From positions 183,001-247,000 of the forward strand of contig JAPQWV010000744.1 in the NCBI GenBank assembly GCA_027422505.1: a stretch of DNA of 64,000 bases, in the 5' to 3' direction. The stretch's first letter is position 1, and the number at the start of each line of letters is the position of its first letter. The translations under genes and the position numbers were made by a program. Below the pieces are notes generated by a model that was not told the DNA's origin, made no database searches, and saw only the letters and a list, made by a program, of their open reading frames with translations. This DNA is from Craterostigma plantagineum (lineage: Eukaryota > Streptophyta > Magnoliopsida > Lamiales > Linderniaceae). This document shows, one piece after another, positions 12,547-22,875 of the stretch.

Positions 12547-13782
12547 ATGGGCAAAAGCCGCTCCGCTGCAGGACGTGATAACGATTCGCGATTAACGAGT
12601 CGTCCACGTCGAGGCCAAAGCACGACGTCACTACTAGAGTCTATGGGGCAGTTTGACGATGAGACGCACCAGGCACGTTACAACCGGCTAAAGGTAACGC
12701 AGTTCATTCCGACCGATCAGATTGATCATGACACGCTGGCGAAGTATCACATCGACCAGCAAGTGGCCGGGTACGTGTCCCTAAGCGGATGGCTCGAATT
12801 CTTTCACATCGACGAGCCGGCGTACAAGGAGCTCACCCTAGAGTTCCTTTCCACCTTCGCCCACGTAGATTTCGGCGTCAACAAGACCACATTTCGGGCA
12901 TTTAACAAGGAGCACACGGTGGACATAGGCGACATCTGCCAGGCAATTGGAGCACCGGTGCCATCTTTCGGGAACTGAGGACCTTTACAAGATTTGTACT
13001 ACAAATACTATCTTGAAGGCCCAGAGTTTCGACAGGCCTGCTGGGCTGAGATTACACGACCTGGCGAGCTACCATTCAATGTCAAGACATCAAAGGCCTC
13101 GTCGCTCAGAAGCCCAGGCCTGCGATATATCCACCGTCTCCTGACTACCTCGCTCACACCAAGGGGCGACTCGCACGGCGCGATTGGCCTTCGCGACCTG
13201 TTCTACCTAGCCAGGATGCAGCGCGGTCAGCAGGTACACTTGGGGATAGCCCTGAAATATGCATTTGCGGCCCAAGCTGATGTTCGTAGTCACAGGAAGC
13301 TCGCAGTGGGGCCATTTGTTACGAAGCTTATCAAGGGGCTTAACTTGTGGCCAGCAAATCCGCCAGAGATGACGATAGTGGGTGGGCGAAATCTGGTGAA
13401 CAAAGAGATGATGTTGAAGATGAAGATGCTGATCAAAGCACCCAATTGGTCCCGTTCGAACAAGGTTTACGTCTGGCACGAGGTTTACCGTGGGCAGACG
13501 GACCTCGGCGACGCATTCCCAGAGCCACTAGAAATCGAGGGCGTGGGGCCATTCCCAGTACACCCCGACACTGCCGGACCTTCCCATTCCTCCGGCTATC
13601 ACGACGGCGAGTCCTCGGGTGTCGCTCCTTATGCGTCAGCCGCAGAGTTTCACACATTGCGCCAGGAAGTGCTACGCTACAATGAGGAGGCCCTACGACG
13701 TGATGAGGAGACACGACATCGCCAGGACGAGTATGAGCGTCGAAATGAGGAAGCCCACCGACGCTACCGCGAAGAGCAATAG
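12547..13782 (+). pseudogene. Athila third ORF (Athila ORF-1/env-position family)
   Basis: The frame opens at ATG 12547 and continues to a stop at 13780, interrupted only by one in-frame TGA at 12976. The first part contains ELTLEFLSTFAHVDFG and DIGDICQAIG, which resembles the plant Athila ORF-1 family (PF03078-like; recognised by pattern). The middle has GLRDLFYLARMQRGQQVHLG. The end (13650-13780) is a highly charged Arg/Glu coiled coil (RRDEETRHRQDEYERR). In Athila elements this ORF sits where retroviruses carry env, but I see no signal peptide and no transmembrane segment. An acidic alternative frame around 13400-13440 suggests a further frameshift. Function unknown. Confidence 0.65.
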
Positions 13783-15440
13783 CGCTATGAGCAGGCCCTT
13801 AAACCATGGACGACGCGGTCAGGCGATCACAGGAGTCACTGGCATTCCTTCGCCCTCGGCAGCCCTCACCACCACCACCTTAGTCCCGGTTTCATTTTGG
13901 GATGTTTCTTTTGTAGAACATTTTGTGTATTTGGTCTTGTCATCCCGACACTTTTGATGATTATGACTCGTTTTGCTGTCTACTTTTTATTTCTATCGTA
14001 CGTTTAATTTTCTTTTCAGTGTGTTCAGGAAATGTGACACGAATTCAGACTACGACTCAAAATATTTTAAAATCAGTAAAAACAACCATGTTCAACTACA
14101 TCAAATGCAAGAGGCAGGACCACGCCATTTTTTTTCAGGGGAGACACGTTCTTTTCAACTTCTTTTACCTTTCTTTTATTTATTTTACACGTTTGAGGAC
14201 AACGTACATCTTAAGTGTGGGGAGGGGGAATTTTGATGAAAATTTACGTGAAGTTTATTTTTTATATAACGTGCTGTAGTTATTAAATTTATAGAAGTCT
14301 GGCATGATTGTTTGCGTTCATCTCAAAATGGATTGCATACTAGGGAGTCTAGTGAGCGAAAAGACATGCATCAGTGATTTAATCTTTTCAGCATGAATAG
14401 ATTCACACACAGAACCCATGTTCCGTTGTGAGAGTTCGAGCTGACGAGCTTTTGCTCATTTTTCTTGGTTGTGTGAGTAGTGCATAATTTACGTCTCTCT
14501 AGAACTTGCTCGTTAGATACGCATTGAAATTGCTTTAGAGTGTGTTTTGTATGAATATGACGAAGGCATTAGGAAATAAGTACACGGCCGAAGTTCCCGA
14601 CCACGACTGATAACCGTAGTTAGCCACTTTGTGCCTAAGCCTTTTTATTTCTTAAACCTCATATTTTCATAAGCCGCTAACCTGAATAAGCCTCCAGAGA
14701 TCATTTGAACCCGAGTTAAGCGGAAGTGAAGGTCAAATGTCAAAGTCGAAAAGCGCAAAGATGACGGCCCGCCGGAATGTGAACAATTTGTTGAAAAAAA
14801 AGAAGAAAAAATATATTTATTTCTGTGGAACTGAAGCATGAGGAGAATAAGCTGCTGTGAAAAGAAAGAAAGAACCTTTCCTTTGATAATCTTCCAGTCT
14901 CGTGAATTCCACATCATCTTTCATTTTGAGACGTGGGAGAAGAAAGGCTTAGTGAGACGCAGCAGAAATAAGAAGAAATGAAGACGGCGTAACCAGAAAG
15001 GTTAATTCTTGGCGCGCTTTAGACAATGACATGAAGACCGACACGACTGCTACTCATATGTGATTCCACTACCACCTCATTACTATCTGCACCCATTTAA
15101 ACCGGAAAAGACCTTCTGATTCATGCTAACTACTCTAAGTAGTAGACGTGCTATTGACTTGCAAGCATATGGTTTAGACTAGATTATTGCATGAATTGAG
15201 TGATTCACCGATTTTTTTAGCCTATACACTGAGTGATTTGAGTGAATCCCTGTGATGTGTGGATCTCGATTAGTAGTGCTAAGGAAATTCGTGTCGATAA
15301 GTGCTGATTGTTGTTGCAGTGTCCATAATTGCTTGCTTGATTCAATTTTGTGTTTTCCATCTGCGTTGGTGAATTGTGAATGGTCGTGCCACTATCTTGT
15401 TACCTTTTTTGCTTCTAATTTGCTTGAGGACAAGCAAAAG
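13783..15440 (+). other. Athila 3' noncoding region
   Basis: About 1.65 kb between the third ORF and the polypurine tract, with no credible gene. It holds an internal polypurine-tract look-alike at 14191-14228 and a purine-rich run near 14790-14812. A minus-strand ORF at 14645-14917 is kept in both duplicate copies, but only because the whole segment is duplicated. Confidence 0.6.
14191..14228 (+). promoter_or_regulatory. Internal polypurine-tract-like box
   Basis: GTTTGAGGACAA, then CTTAAGTGTGGGGAGGGGG. This repeats the layout of the true 3' tract at 15424-15456 (TGCTTGAGGACAA, then CTTAAGTGTGGGGAGG) about 1.2 kb upstream of it. It could act as a second plus-strand primer or be a relic of an older LTR boundary. 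Confidence 0.5.
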
Positions 15441-15458
15441 CTTAAGTGTGGGGAGGTT
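15441..15458 (+). promoter_or_regulatory. Athila polypurine tract
   Basis: CTTAAGTGTGGGGAGGTT ends directly at the LTR start TGATAAACG (15459). Its position and purine content fit the primer for plus-strand DNA synthesis. Confidence 0.8.
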
Positions 15459-17098
15459 TGATAAACGTATTTTAATACGTTTACTGTTGCATTTATTGGA
15501 TTATAATAGGATATTTTTGGTCATTCCATGCATTTCTTGGCTCTATTTACACCCATTTAAATATTGTAGGACCTTCGAATGATTATCGAGCGAAGAGGAA
15601 CGAAAACGAGGCGAAAACGACGCGAAAATGGCCAGTATGAAGATGTCAGGAAAGAGTCACGGCCGTGACTCACCTCGAAGGGGCCGTCAACAGAGGCAGT
15701 ATGCTTAAGGACAAGGTGTCACGGCCGTGAATGTCTATGCACTTGCCCGTGAACATGGGCAGTGAGCTTAAGATCCAGCGTCACGGCCGTGAATCCTCAT
15801 GCATGAGGCCGTGAACGTGGAGAGAGTTTTAAGGAATATGTCACGGCCGTGAGTCTTCATGCCAAAGGCCGTGACTCGCGGCAGAGACTAAACAACCGCT
15901 TTGCTATTCACTGTCACGGCCTTCTATATGCAAGAGGCCGTGACACGTTGCATGAAGTCAAGATTTAGGGTTTAAGTCGTCGTCACGGCCGTGACTCCTT
16001 ATGCAAGAGGCCGTAAAGGGTTTAAGAAAGGCGAAAAGTCAGCCTAAATGCATAGTTCACGGCTGTGAAGGCCCATTAAGTGGCCGTGAACGTGCCAAAT
16101 TTCAGGGTTTTGGCCCAAATTCGATGCATAAAAGGGGAGTTCTTCTCAGAACTCAAGGACAACTTCATGGGGACGAAACTTAGAGAAAAGGAGAGGAGGA
16201 AGAACACTAGAAGCAGCCCCGTGATTCGGAGAAGCTCAAGAGACAATCCAACAACGCAACGACGCCTAGCCGATCGAGGAACGAGAGCGCCACCTCAGAA
16301 ACGCCATATTCACTTCTTAGGGAAGTTTTTATGAGTTCTCTATCCTCGTTTCCTTTGAATCTCGTTGTTGTTTTGCCTAATATGAGTAGCTAATCCTCTT
16401 GTGTGCTTGGGAGTAGATGAATGTTGGGTTATGACGTAGTTAAGGCGTAAGATAATCGTGAACACGTGTACTCGACTATTTATCATTCTATGATATTGCT
16501 TCTTTACATCGATATGTCTATGTGTTGATGTGAATGTATGGTACCTCGTTTAGGGCGACAGCTAAATAACGACTAGGCCATTCGTAGACGTTAGGACTCG
16601 AGTATAGGGTGACAGCAAATACTCGATCCTCGCCATCTAGTAATTACTAAACTTAGATTCCCACAAGCGTTTAGGGCGACAGCAAATCCGTGACTGGGTA
16701 GGAAATTACTGCGATTTAGTCGATAATCACGTAGGAGCGATTTTCCGTAGCCTTAGCCGATAGCACCCAGCGGGATTCGAATTCCGAACACATATTTGTC
16801 ATCTTAAGTTACTCGTATTATTTCAAGTTGTGCTTCCTTAGTCTTCCAATCATTTGGGTTGCTCTGTTAAATTAGCTCGTAGTATAAACAAATCCTGCTA
16901 CTTTATTTAGGTTAAATATCGAGTCGATAGGTCAATACTAGTAATCAATTTATTCCTCGTGTTCGATACTCGAATATTCACTATAGCTATATTACAAACG
17001 ATAGGTACACTGACTATCGCGCGTGGTTCTAGTTATAATATATTCGTTTTAATTATTACTTGACGTACTTGCACGAACCTATAATATATTAACGTACA
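15459..17098 (+). repeat. Athila-like 3' LTR (copy 1)
   Basis: This 1640-bp LTR begins TGATAAACGT right after the polypurine tract and ends AACGTACA, so it has the TG...CA ends of LTRs. Its last 900 bases match the partial 5' LTR. The first 600 bases hold the palindrome array. Further on are three GTTTAGGGCGACAGC(A/T)AA-type direct repeats (about 16550-16690). The near-identical duplicate is at 24571-26206. Confidence 0.88.
15657..16080 (+). repeat. TCACGGCCGTGA palindrome array in the Athila LTR
   Basis: Exact TCACGGCCGTGA copies at 15657, 15719, 15781, 15841 and 15983, with near copies near 15914 and 16048, give a spacing of 60-71 bases. In each unit a second half-site, GGCCGTGA, follows about 15-20 bases downstream, so every unit can also fold as a longer hairpin. 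It lies in the U3 side of the LTR. Copy 2 carries the same array from about 24767. Confidence 0.88.
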
Positions 17099-17870
17099 TG
17101 CTGCCGATCAGTTAGCAATATCATCAAGAGTGATGCAGTAAATGTTACCATGCCTAGATGCACTAAACACAATCTCATCATTCTTTTTAACAAAGCACTT
17201 ATCTTTGGCGAAAGCTACGATAAGTCCATCATCACATAATTGACTAATGCTAATTAAATTATGTTCTAAGTTTTTTAACAAACCATACATTATCTATTGT
17301 GATATTTAAATTGTTACCGACAGTACCAACTCCAACGATTTTGGCTTTTGCGTCGTTGGCATACGAAACATATCCTCCATCAACCGCCTTCAACGACACA
17401 AAATTACCTATATCACCTGTCATGTGGCGGGAGCAACCGCTGTCGAGATACCACCTACGTTTCTTACTGGAATTCTTCCTTCGTACCTGTAGAAAGAAGT
17501 ACTCTCTGAGATACCCAATTTCTGTTGGGTCCTAACATGTTAGCGGAGAAATAACTTCTGTTAACATATGAGATATCATTCTGCATAGACGGTGATCTCC
17601 TGTTACAATAAGATACAACAGTGGCATTTACAGGTGACTTCTTAGGTCTCCAGACATACTTAGCTTTATCAATCTTCTTTAAGGGACAGTTGTATGCATA
17701 ATGACCATTTCTACCACCACAAAAACACTTAAACTTAGGCACAGAATGTTTAACATGCTTTTCATCAGTGGAATAACCTAAATCAGTCTTACGAAGTTTC
17801 ACAACAAGATCGAAACAAACTTCTGCATTTCCATAGAATTTTGGTATCGGACTTTGAATATGATCTGCAT
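17099..17870 (-). pseudogene. SIRE-like copia gag end, protease and pre-integrase (copy 1)
   Basis: On the minus strand from 17860 downward: PKFYGNAEVCFDLVVKLRKT, a degraded zinc knuckle (GGRNGHYAYNCPLKK), then WYLDSGCSRHMTGDIGNF (protease active-site Asp near 17435), and NLEHNLISISQLCDDG with FSASRHGNIYCI, the GAG-pre-integrase domain, ending near 17108. The pattern fits the Sirevirus lineage. The knuckle has lost its normal Cys spacing and there are frameshifts. The continuation (integrase) is at 3735-3161, on the other side of the Athila insertion. The duplicate is at 26207-26980. Confidence 0.75.
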
Positions 17871-18132
17871 CCTATGGATGGCGCTGGTGTCTTATCTCAT
17901 GAATGATAACATAAAATATTGAGGCAAAGAATGGTACACCTTTGCTCGGGAAGATATTATCTGAAATGTAATGTTGCAAGGAGCCAATTCGAGAATCAAC
18001 ATTTATGTTATCTGAGACTAAAGATTTTGAAATTGATATGCATGATTTAGGAAAAGAGATTTTACCTTTCTCTTACGAGCATATTATGAGCACAAAGAAG
18101 ACGACGTAGAAGATCGAGTTCACCAACATAGT
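17871..18132. other. Unassigned stretch between opposed copia fragments (copy 1)
   Basis: Separates the minus-strand copia fragment from the plus-strand LTR at 18133. I see no domain, repeat or signal in it. Confidence 0.5.
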
Positions 18133-18447
18133 TGTTAGGAATATATTTAGTAGCATCCTTTATTTTATGTAAACTTGGGTTAGCATATCTAATTAGAAGG
18201 TTGTAGTAGTTTGGGGTGACTTATGATATTAAGTCATAGTTTTGTATTGAGCTTTAATATACCAAATAGTTGTGGTATATAAAGCCCCATTTACCCTAAT
18301 TAGGGTTTTATCAAAAGAATTAAAAAGGTAAGCCACCTTGTACTTTTCCTTACAAAAACACACACTAACACGCACTCAAGGTGTTCTTCACGTTTTACAC
18401 ATTCAAACATTTTTTTTTATCCTTGTTTGGTAATAAAAGGGCCAACA
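18133..18447 (+). repeat. SIRE-like copia 5' LTR (copy 1)
   Basis: A 315-bp LTR from TGTTAGGAATAT to GGGCCAACA with a TATA-like TGGTATATAAAG near 18270. It is followed by a primer binding site. The duplicate is at 27240-27553, where it starts TGCTAGG. Downstream coding sequence belonging to this LTR exists only after the second copy (gag at 34952). Confidence 0.8.
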
Positions 18448-18449
18448 AG

Positions 18450-18461
18450 TGGTATCAGAGT
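18450..18461 (+). promoter_or_regulatory. tRNA-Met primer binding site (copy 1)
   Basis: TGGTATCAGAGT, two bases after the LTR end. It matches the complement of the initiator methionine tRNA 3' end used by many plant LTR elements. The last base differs from copy 2 (TGGTATCAGAGC at 27556). Confidence 0.8.
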
Positions 18462-18900
18462 CTAACGCGGATCAATATCTTTCATTTGAATCCAATTTTG
18501 CTCGATTCTGACGTGATTTGAACAAGTTCTTGGCTTGAAAACTCATTTTCAATATTTTTTCTGTTTTTGGGTGTTTTTAATTCGTTTTCAATTATTTTTT
18601 ACCCCTAAAACGTTAGAAAACTGTTATTGAGTGTATTTGTGTTCTTTCACGTCGATTTCAGTCAAGTTTGAGTAGGATTTGAGCAACGAGTCAAAAAATC
18701 TGGGTTTTTACTGAACTGTTCATCAGTGTCGATAGAACAGTACTTTTTAGTTTGAAGGTTTTGACCGAAACTCACTTAGTGAAGCTTCGATTGATTTGAG
18801 TTTCGGGCAATTTCTCTTCAATTTCACAGTTTCGCCGATACATTTCTCGGCGAAAGTCAATCGATTAGAGTCTTGAGACAATTATCCACTAATTTCGCAG

Positions 18901-19165
18901 TTTCGATCGAAAAGCTACAGTATCCAATTGCCACGTTTCGATCGATACAGTTCCCGGCGAAAGCCAATCATATCACCCGAAACACTACAGTATCCAATTT
19001 CAAGCTTCGATCGATACAATTCTCGGCAAAGCCAATCGATATCACCCGAAACACTACAGTATCCAATTTCAAGCTTCGATCGATACAATTCTCGGCAAAG
19101 CCAGTTGATATCGCCCGAAACGCTATAGTGCCCAATTTCGTAGTTTTGATCGACACAATTCTCGG
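18901..19165 (+). repeat. 69-bp minisatellite, four units (copy 1)
   Basis: The landmark CTACAGTATCCAATT recurs at 18915, 18985 and 19054, and in mutated form at 19123, giving a period of 69-70 bases. Each unit carries CGATCGATAC and CTCGGC(G)AAA. The duplicate segment has only three units (28021, 28092, 28160). Confidence 0.85.
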
Positions 19166-19169
19166 CGAA

Positions 19170-19910
19170 AGTACCATCCCGGCCGAGATTGAAGTTCTCC
19201 TGTGCTTACGACTCTCCACCATCCCGAACAAGTACCATCTCCAGGCTAGCGCTCTAAAACGAGTCTGGCGCTTGACTTGGTAGAATCGCTCCACTTGACG
19301 AGCCTCGCTTATGCCCCTGAGCTGGCCACTGTGGCGGATTTCATTTCTCTATAAGCTATTTATGTTTGCTCGTGCTTTGTCCCCTGCTCGCATCTGTCTT
19401 TGTCTTTGTTCGTGGGTGCAGATGGCTCTCTCGGGCTTGGTGTGGATTGGTCGTACTGTTGTTGGACTGGGTGCGAGGTCCTCCTGGCGGCTTTGCTATG
19501 TGTGCGGGTCACAAGGACCACCTGGTGGGTTCTCTCCGGTTGGTTAACAGGAGCTGGCGCACTTGCGCCCCTCACCGACCTTTTCCTTGCGGATGTTCCA
19601 CATTCCCGCTTGGAGCGTTCACTTTGTGTTACCGCATCCGGTCTCTGTGCCCTTGGCGCTGTTCTTGGCAATGTGCTTTACTCCCCTGCTGATACTACAA
19701 CTGGTATCAGGAACCCGATGATGGAAGTGGTTTGTGACGCCTACGTAGCCTTATCCTACGCGACTCCTCTGTAATTTGGCTTTGGTTCTTTGGGACATTG
19801 TAGGTCGTCTGGGTTGTTTTGTAGTGTTGCCTCTTGGTCGGTTGTTCATTACCGTTTGGTGCGTCGTGAGCGGTACACGCACGCTGTCTTGTAAACTCCT
19901 GTTTTTCCAT
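19170..19910. other. GC-rich segment of unknown origin in the leader (copy 1)
   Basis: This stretch contrasts with the AT-rich palindrome clusters on both sides. It has plus-strand ORFs up to 124 codons (19400-19774) and a 103-codon minus-strand ORF (19360-19671). I recognise no family in either, and overlapping frames on both strands are expected in GC-rich DNA, so neither is called a gene. It could be captured host sequence or a structured part of the leader. The duplicate at 28210-28950 is nearly identical. Confidence 0.4.
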
Positions 19911-20561
19911 TTATTAAGTGACCCCTTTCCAAAAATTCTCGGCGAAAGTCCAATCTATTTCGCCCGAAAGTCTACTGTACCAATTTCGATCGATTTGCTT
20001 AGTTTCGCTCGACTCATATCTCAGCGAAAGTCCAAATTATTTACTGTTTCGTCCAGCCAAATTCAATCTTAGTCAATCGAAACAAATCCAATTTGGACCA
20101 AATTCGCCCGAAACTTCTTCATTCCTATCAATCGAAACTAGTTTCTTCAAATCAAAATCGAAATCCATTTCGATCAAAACTAACCTTATCTAAGTTTTAA
20201 TCCCTCTTTCGATCGAAACTTAATTTTTGCCGAGCTTGTCACCACTTTCGATCGAAACTTAATTTCTGCCGAAACTTAAGTTTTAATCCCTCTTTCGATC
20301 GAAACTCACATTTTCAAATCTTAACTCAATTTCTGTCGAGCTTGTCACCACTATCAAATTAGAATCGATTAAGCATTCAAATTGGGTAGAACAAAATTAT
20401 TAACTTCACATAACACCAATCGTTCCATCCTCGAGCAGTACATAAAATTCATCAAATTCTTAAATTGCGACAGGATTTATTAAGTGAATTCACCTATTTA
20501 GACTCAACACTCGAAATTCTCAACTTGACTATATATCATTCAAAACTAAAGCGTTTCATTT

Positions 20562-22508
20562 TGTAGGACCCCGGTCCCCGCAAATTAGGTCGGCCAATAA
20601 ATTTCGTGTATGATTTATGTGATTTTACGTTAATTTCATATATGATAGATGCGCATGAGATGTTATAAATTTTATGCTCGTGAGTGCTACGAGAATTATG
20701 TGCAATCAAGTGCTACTGACGCGAAATTGTGAGGAACCCTAATTTGGAAGGGTAAATTTTCGGAAATGCTAAAAGAAAAATGACTAATGATAGTTGGGCT
20801 AGGAATTTAATCATTAATGGGCTAGAACATAACAATTGGGCCCAAATCATGAGAGATGACAAATTGCAGACAAGCCACCTTAAAACAAGGAAAAACCCAC
20901 GCCTAAGCTAAGACCCCATAATATTATTTAAAGAAAATATCTAAGTTAACAACTCAAACTCCATAACCACACTTAAGCAAACAAACGAAAATCCCAAGTG
21001 AAGGAGCCGAGAGGAGTTCGAACAAAGGGCACTTCAACTAGCTTAGGATTTCAAAATTTGTAAGTGAAATACCCTCCCTAAGCCTTTTAATTTCGTACCC
21101 TAGGTGTGGTTGGATGTATTTATGACATTAAAAGCGAAGTGGTTGAAGAAGGGCACGAAAACCCTAAGTTTGGAACATAGATTTTATTTAGGTTGTTACT
21201 TGGGGCGAAGCATGATAGAATAATTTAATGTATGATTCATGGAGTTATGATGTTATTTCTAAGAAGGAATCACACGATTTAAGGAAGAAGAAGGGATGGA
21301 ATTGAGGTAGTTTCGAGTTGATGAACCTTTGTGTTTCGATCGAAAGTCGAAAAGTAATTTTATCATGAGTTTCGATCGAAACCGAGCATATTCGGGCGAA
21401 GCTGGAATAGGATAAGATAAGTTTCGACTAACTTCATGATTTAGTTAGTGAATTGAGTAATTTATTGATCGAAACTCCCCTCAACGTGCATAATAATCAA
21501 TCGAAAGTAGAATGGTAATACTAGGGTTTCGGGCGAAACACTAATCGATCGAAAGTGGAATCGATAGAAACCCTCAAATTGAACTAAAATGATCCCTTAA
21601 CCCCTACCTATATGGTTTCGACCGAAACCAAGAGGACGTCATGCAGACGTCACCACGCGGCGAAACTCCACCTCAAGCCCATGCAATTGATTTAGATCGA
21701 CCTCCACACACATGCAACGTCGGGCGAAGTTGGGATGATGTCACGATAACGCAATCACACGGCGAAACTCACTTACACTCACATGCACTTTCGGGCGAAA
21801 CTAACTTAGGATAACTACCAATCGAAATTAGAATTTGGGATAGAAGGGTTTCGATCGAAAGTGACTGACAAAATGACTTTCGATCGAAAGCAACTAACGC
21901 ATGCGTTTCGGGCGAAACTAATGTAAATCAGAAATTCGATTGGACGAAATCAATCGTGCGAAACCTTGAAATCGAATGACTTTCGCCGAGTTTGGCATGT
22001 AACGAAGTTAAATGTTGTAAGTCGGAAAAATTCCTAAGGGTAGAAACTTAGGTGAAATTGAGCTAACTAGAGCTCAATCGAAACCTAACTCTAAAATTAA
22101 CACCACTTTAGCTGAGACACCTAAGTTAGAATAATCAATTCTAACCTAACTTAGCATAGCAACCAAGTAACTTAGGAAGATTCAATAGGACGAATTGAAT
22201 GGCCTAAGGCCTAGGAAATTATTCTAAGTCTAATTACCTTGTACGAATAATATTAATTATTTCGGTAATTAACTAAGGAAAACAAAGTACTAATACCTAA
22301 CGACTTTTATTGATAAGGTTGAACGTTAGGAACGAACGAGGACGTACGCTAAATAAGCTTGGACGACAGGTAAGTAGAAATCCAACTACGACACGTAACT
22401 TTATGTGATTATGTGATTTCGTGCTTACGTGACTTTATGTGGAATGTGTACGTACGACATGATTTAATTTTAAGAATGATAGCACGATCTGCATATTTTT
22501 ATGAGCAT
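20562..22508 (+). mobile_element. Tekay-like LTR, 5' part (copy 1)
   Basis: Starts TGTAGGACCCCGG after the CATTT target-site sequence (20557-20561) and matches 29601-31552. It stops abruptly at 22508 at the duplication junction, so the rest of the LTR and the whole element are missing from this copy. TTTCGATCGAAA-type motifs cluster at 21310-22000 (exact copies at 21849 and 21888). Confidence 0.88.
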
Positions 22509-22875
22509 GAAGATGAAGATGCTGATCAAAGCACCCAATTGGTCCCGTTCGAACAAGGTTTACGTCTGGCACGAGGTTTACCGTGGGCAGACGGACCTCG
22601 GCGACGCATTCCCAGAGCCACTAGAAATCGAGGGCGTGGGGCCATTCCCAGTACACCCCGACACTGCCGGACCTTCCCATTCCTCCGGCTATCACGACGG
22701 CGAGTCCTCGGGTGTCGCTCCTGATGCGTCAGCCGCAGAGTTTCACACATTGCGCCAGGAAATGCTACGCTACAATGAGGAGGCCCTACGACGTGATGAG
22801 GAGACACGACATCGCCAGGACGAGTATGAGCGTCGAAATGAGGAAGCCCACCGACGCTACCGCGAAGAGCAATAG
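22508..22875 (+). pseudogene. C-terminal end of the Athila third ORF (copy 2)
   Basis: Duplicate of 13415-13782: the acidic/proline segment and the charged coiled coil (RRDEETRHRQDEYERR), ending at the same stop. It is fused at its start to Tekay-like LTR sequence, so it has no proper beginning. Two codons differ from copy 1 (Tyr to Asp, Val to Met). Confidence 0.8.

Larger units (their letters stand above)
3736..17098 (+). mobile_element. Athila-like Ty3/gypsy retrotransposon, 5' LTR truncated
   Basis: Components in order: partial 5' LTR (3736-4733), leader, gag (5098), protease, RT-RNase H, integrase ending at 10420, a long spacer, a third ORF (12547-13782), a noncoding tail, a polypurine tract at 15441 and a complete 3' LTR (15459-17098). 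The order and the third ORF after pol mark the Athila lineage. All ORFs carry stops or frameshifts, so the copy is dead. The two LTRs differ by roughly 3-4 percent by eye, plus one replaced block. The first 740 bases or so of the 5' LTR are missing together with part of the flanking copia integrase, so a deletion crossed the left border after insertion. Confidence 0.85.
18462..20556 (+). other. SIRE-like leader with palindrome clusters (copy 1)
   Basis: About 2.1 kb between the primer binding site and the Tekay-like insertion. It contains a 69-bp minisatellite (18901-19165), a GC-rich segment of unknown origin (about 19170-19910), and a cluster of TTTCGATCGAAA and relatives (19940-20350; exact copies at 20207, 20246 and 20293). 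No gag is present in copy 1 because the Tekay-like LTR fragment follows directly. Confidence 0.65.
13415..22507 (+). repeat. Tandem duplication of 9.1 kb, copy 1
   Basis: It runs from inside the third Athila ORF, through the Athila 3' LTR, the copia fragment, the SIRE-like LTR and leader, to position about 1947 of the Tekay-like LTR. The same order repeats at 22508-31552 with an offset of 9093 bases at the start, drifting to about 9110 and then 9038 through small indels. The copies look over 99 percent identical by eye. Confidence 0.92.

Noticed and set aside
13423..13440. Possible acidic frame (DDVEDEDADQS) inside the third Athila ORF as the true frame
   Set aside because: It suggests a frameshift pair but I could not decide between frames without relatives. 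Mentioned in the ORF entry, not called separately.
14645..14917. Minus-strand 90-codon ORF kept in both duplicate copies (also 23757-24029)
   Set aside because: Conservation comes from the recent 9.1 kb duplication. It lies antisense in the Athila noncoding tail and resembles no family.
18901..19165. Minisatellite as centromeric satellite
   Set aside because: Only three or four units, confined to a retrotransposon leader.
19400..19774. 124-codon plus-strand ORF in the GC-rich leader segment
   Set aside because: Competing ORFs of similar length exist on the other strand, no domain is recognised, and identity between copies reflects the duplication. Kept only as an unassigned segment.
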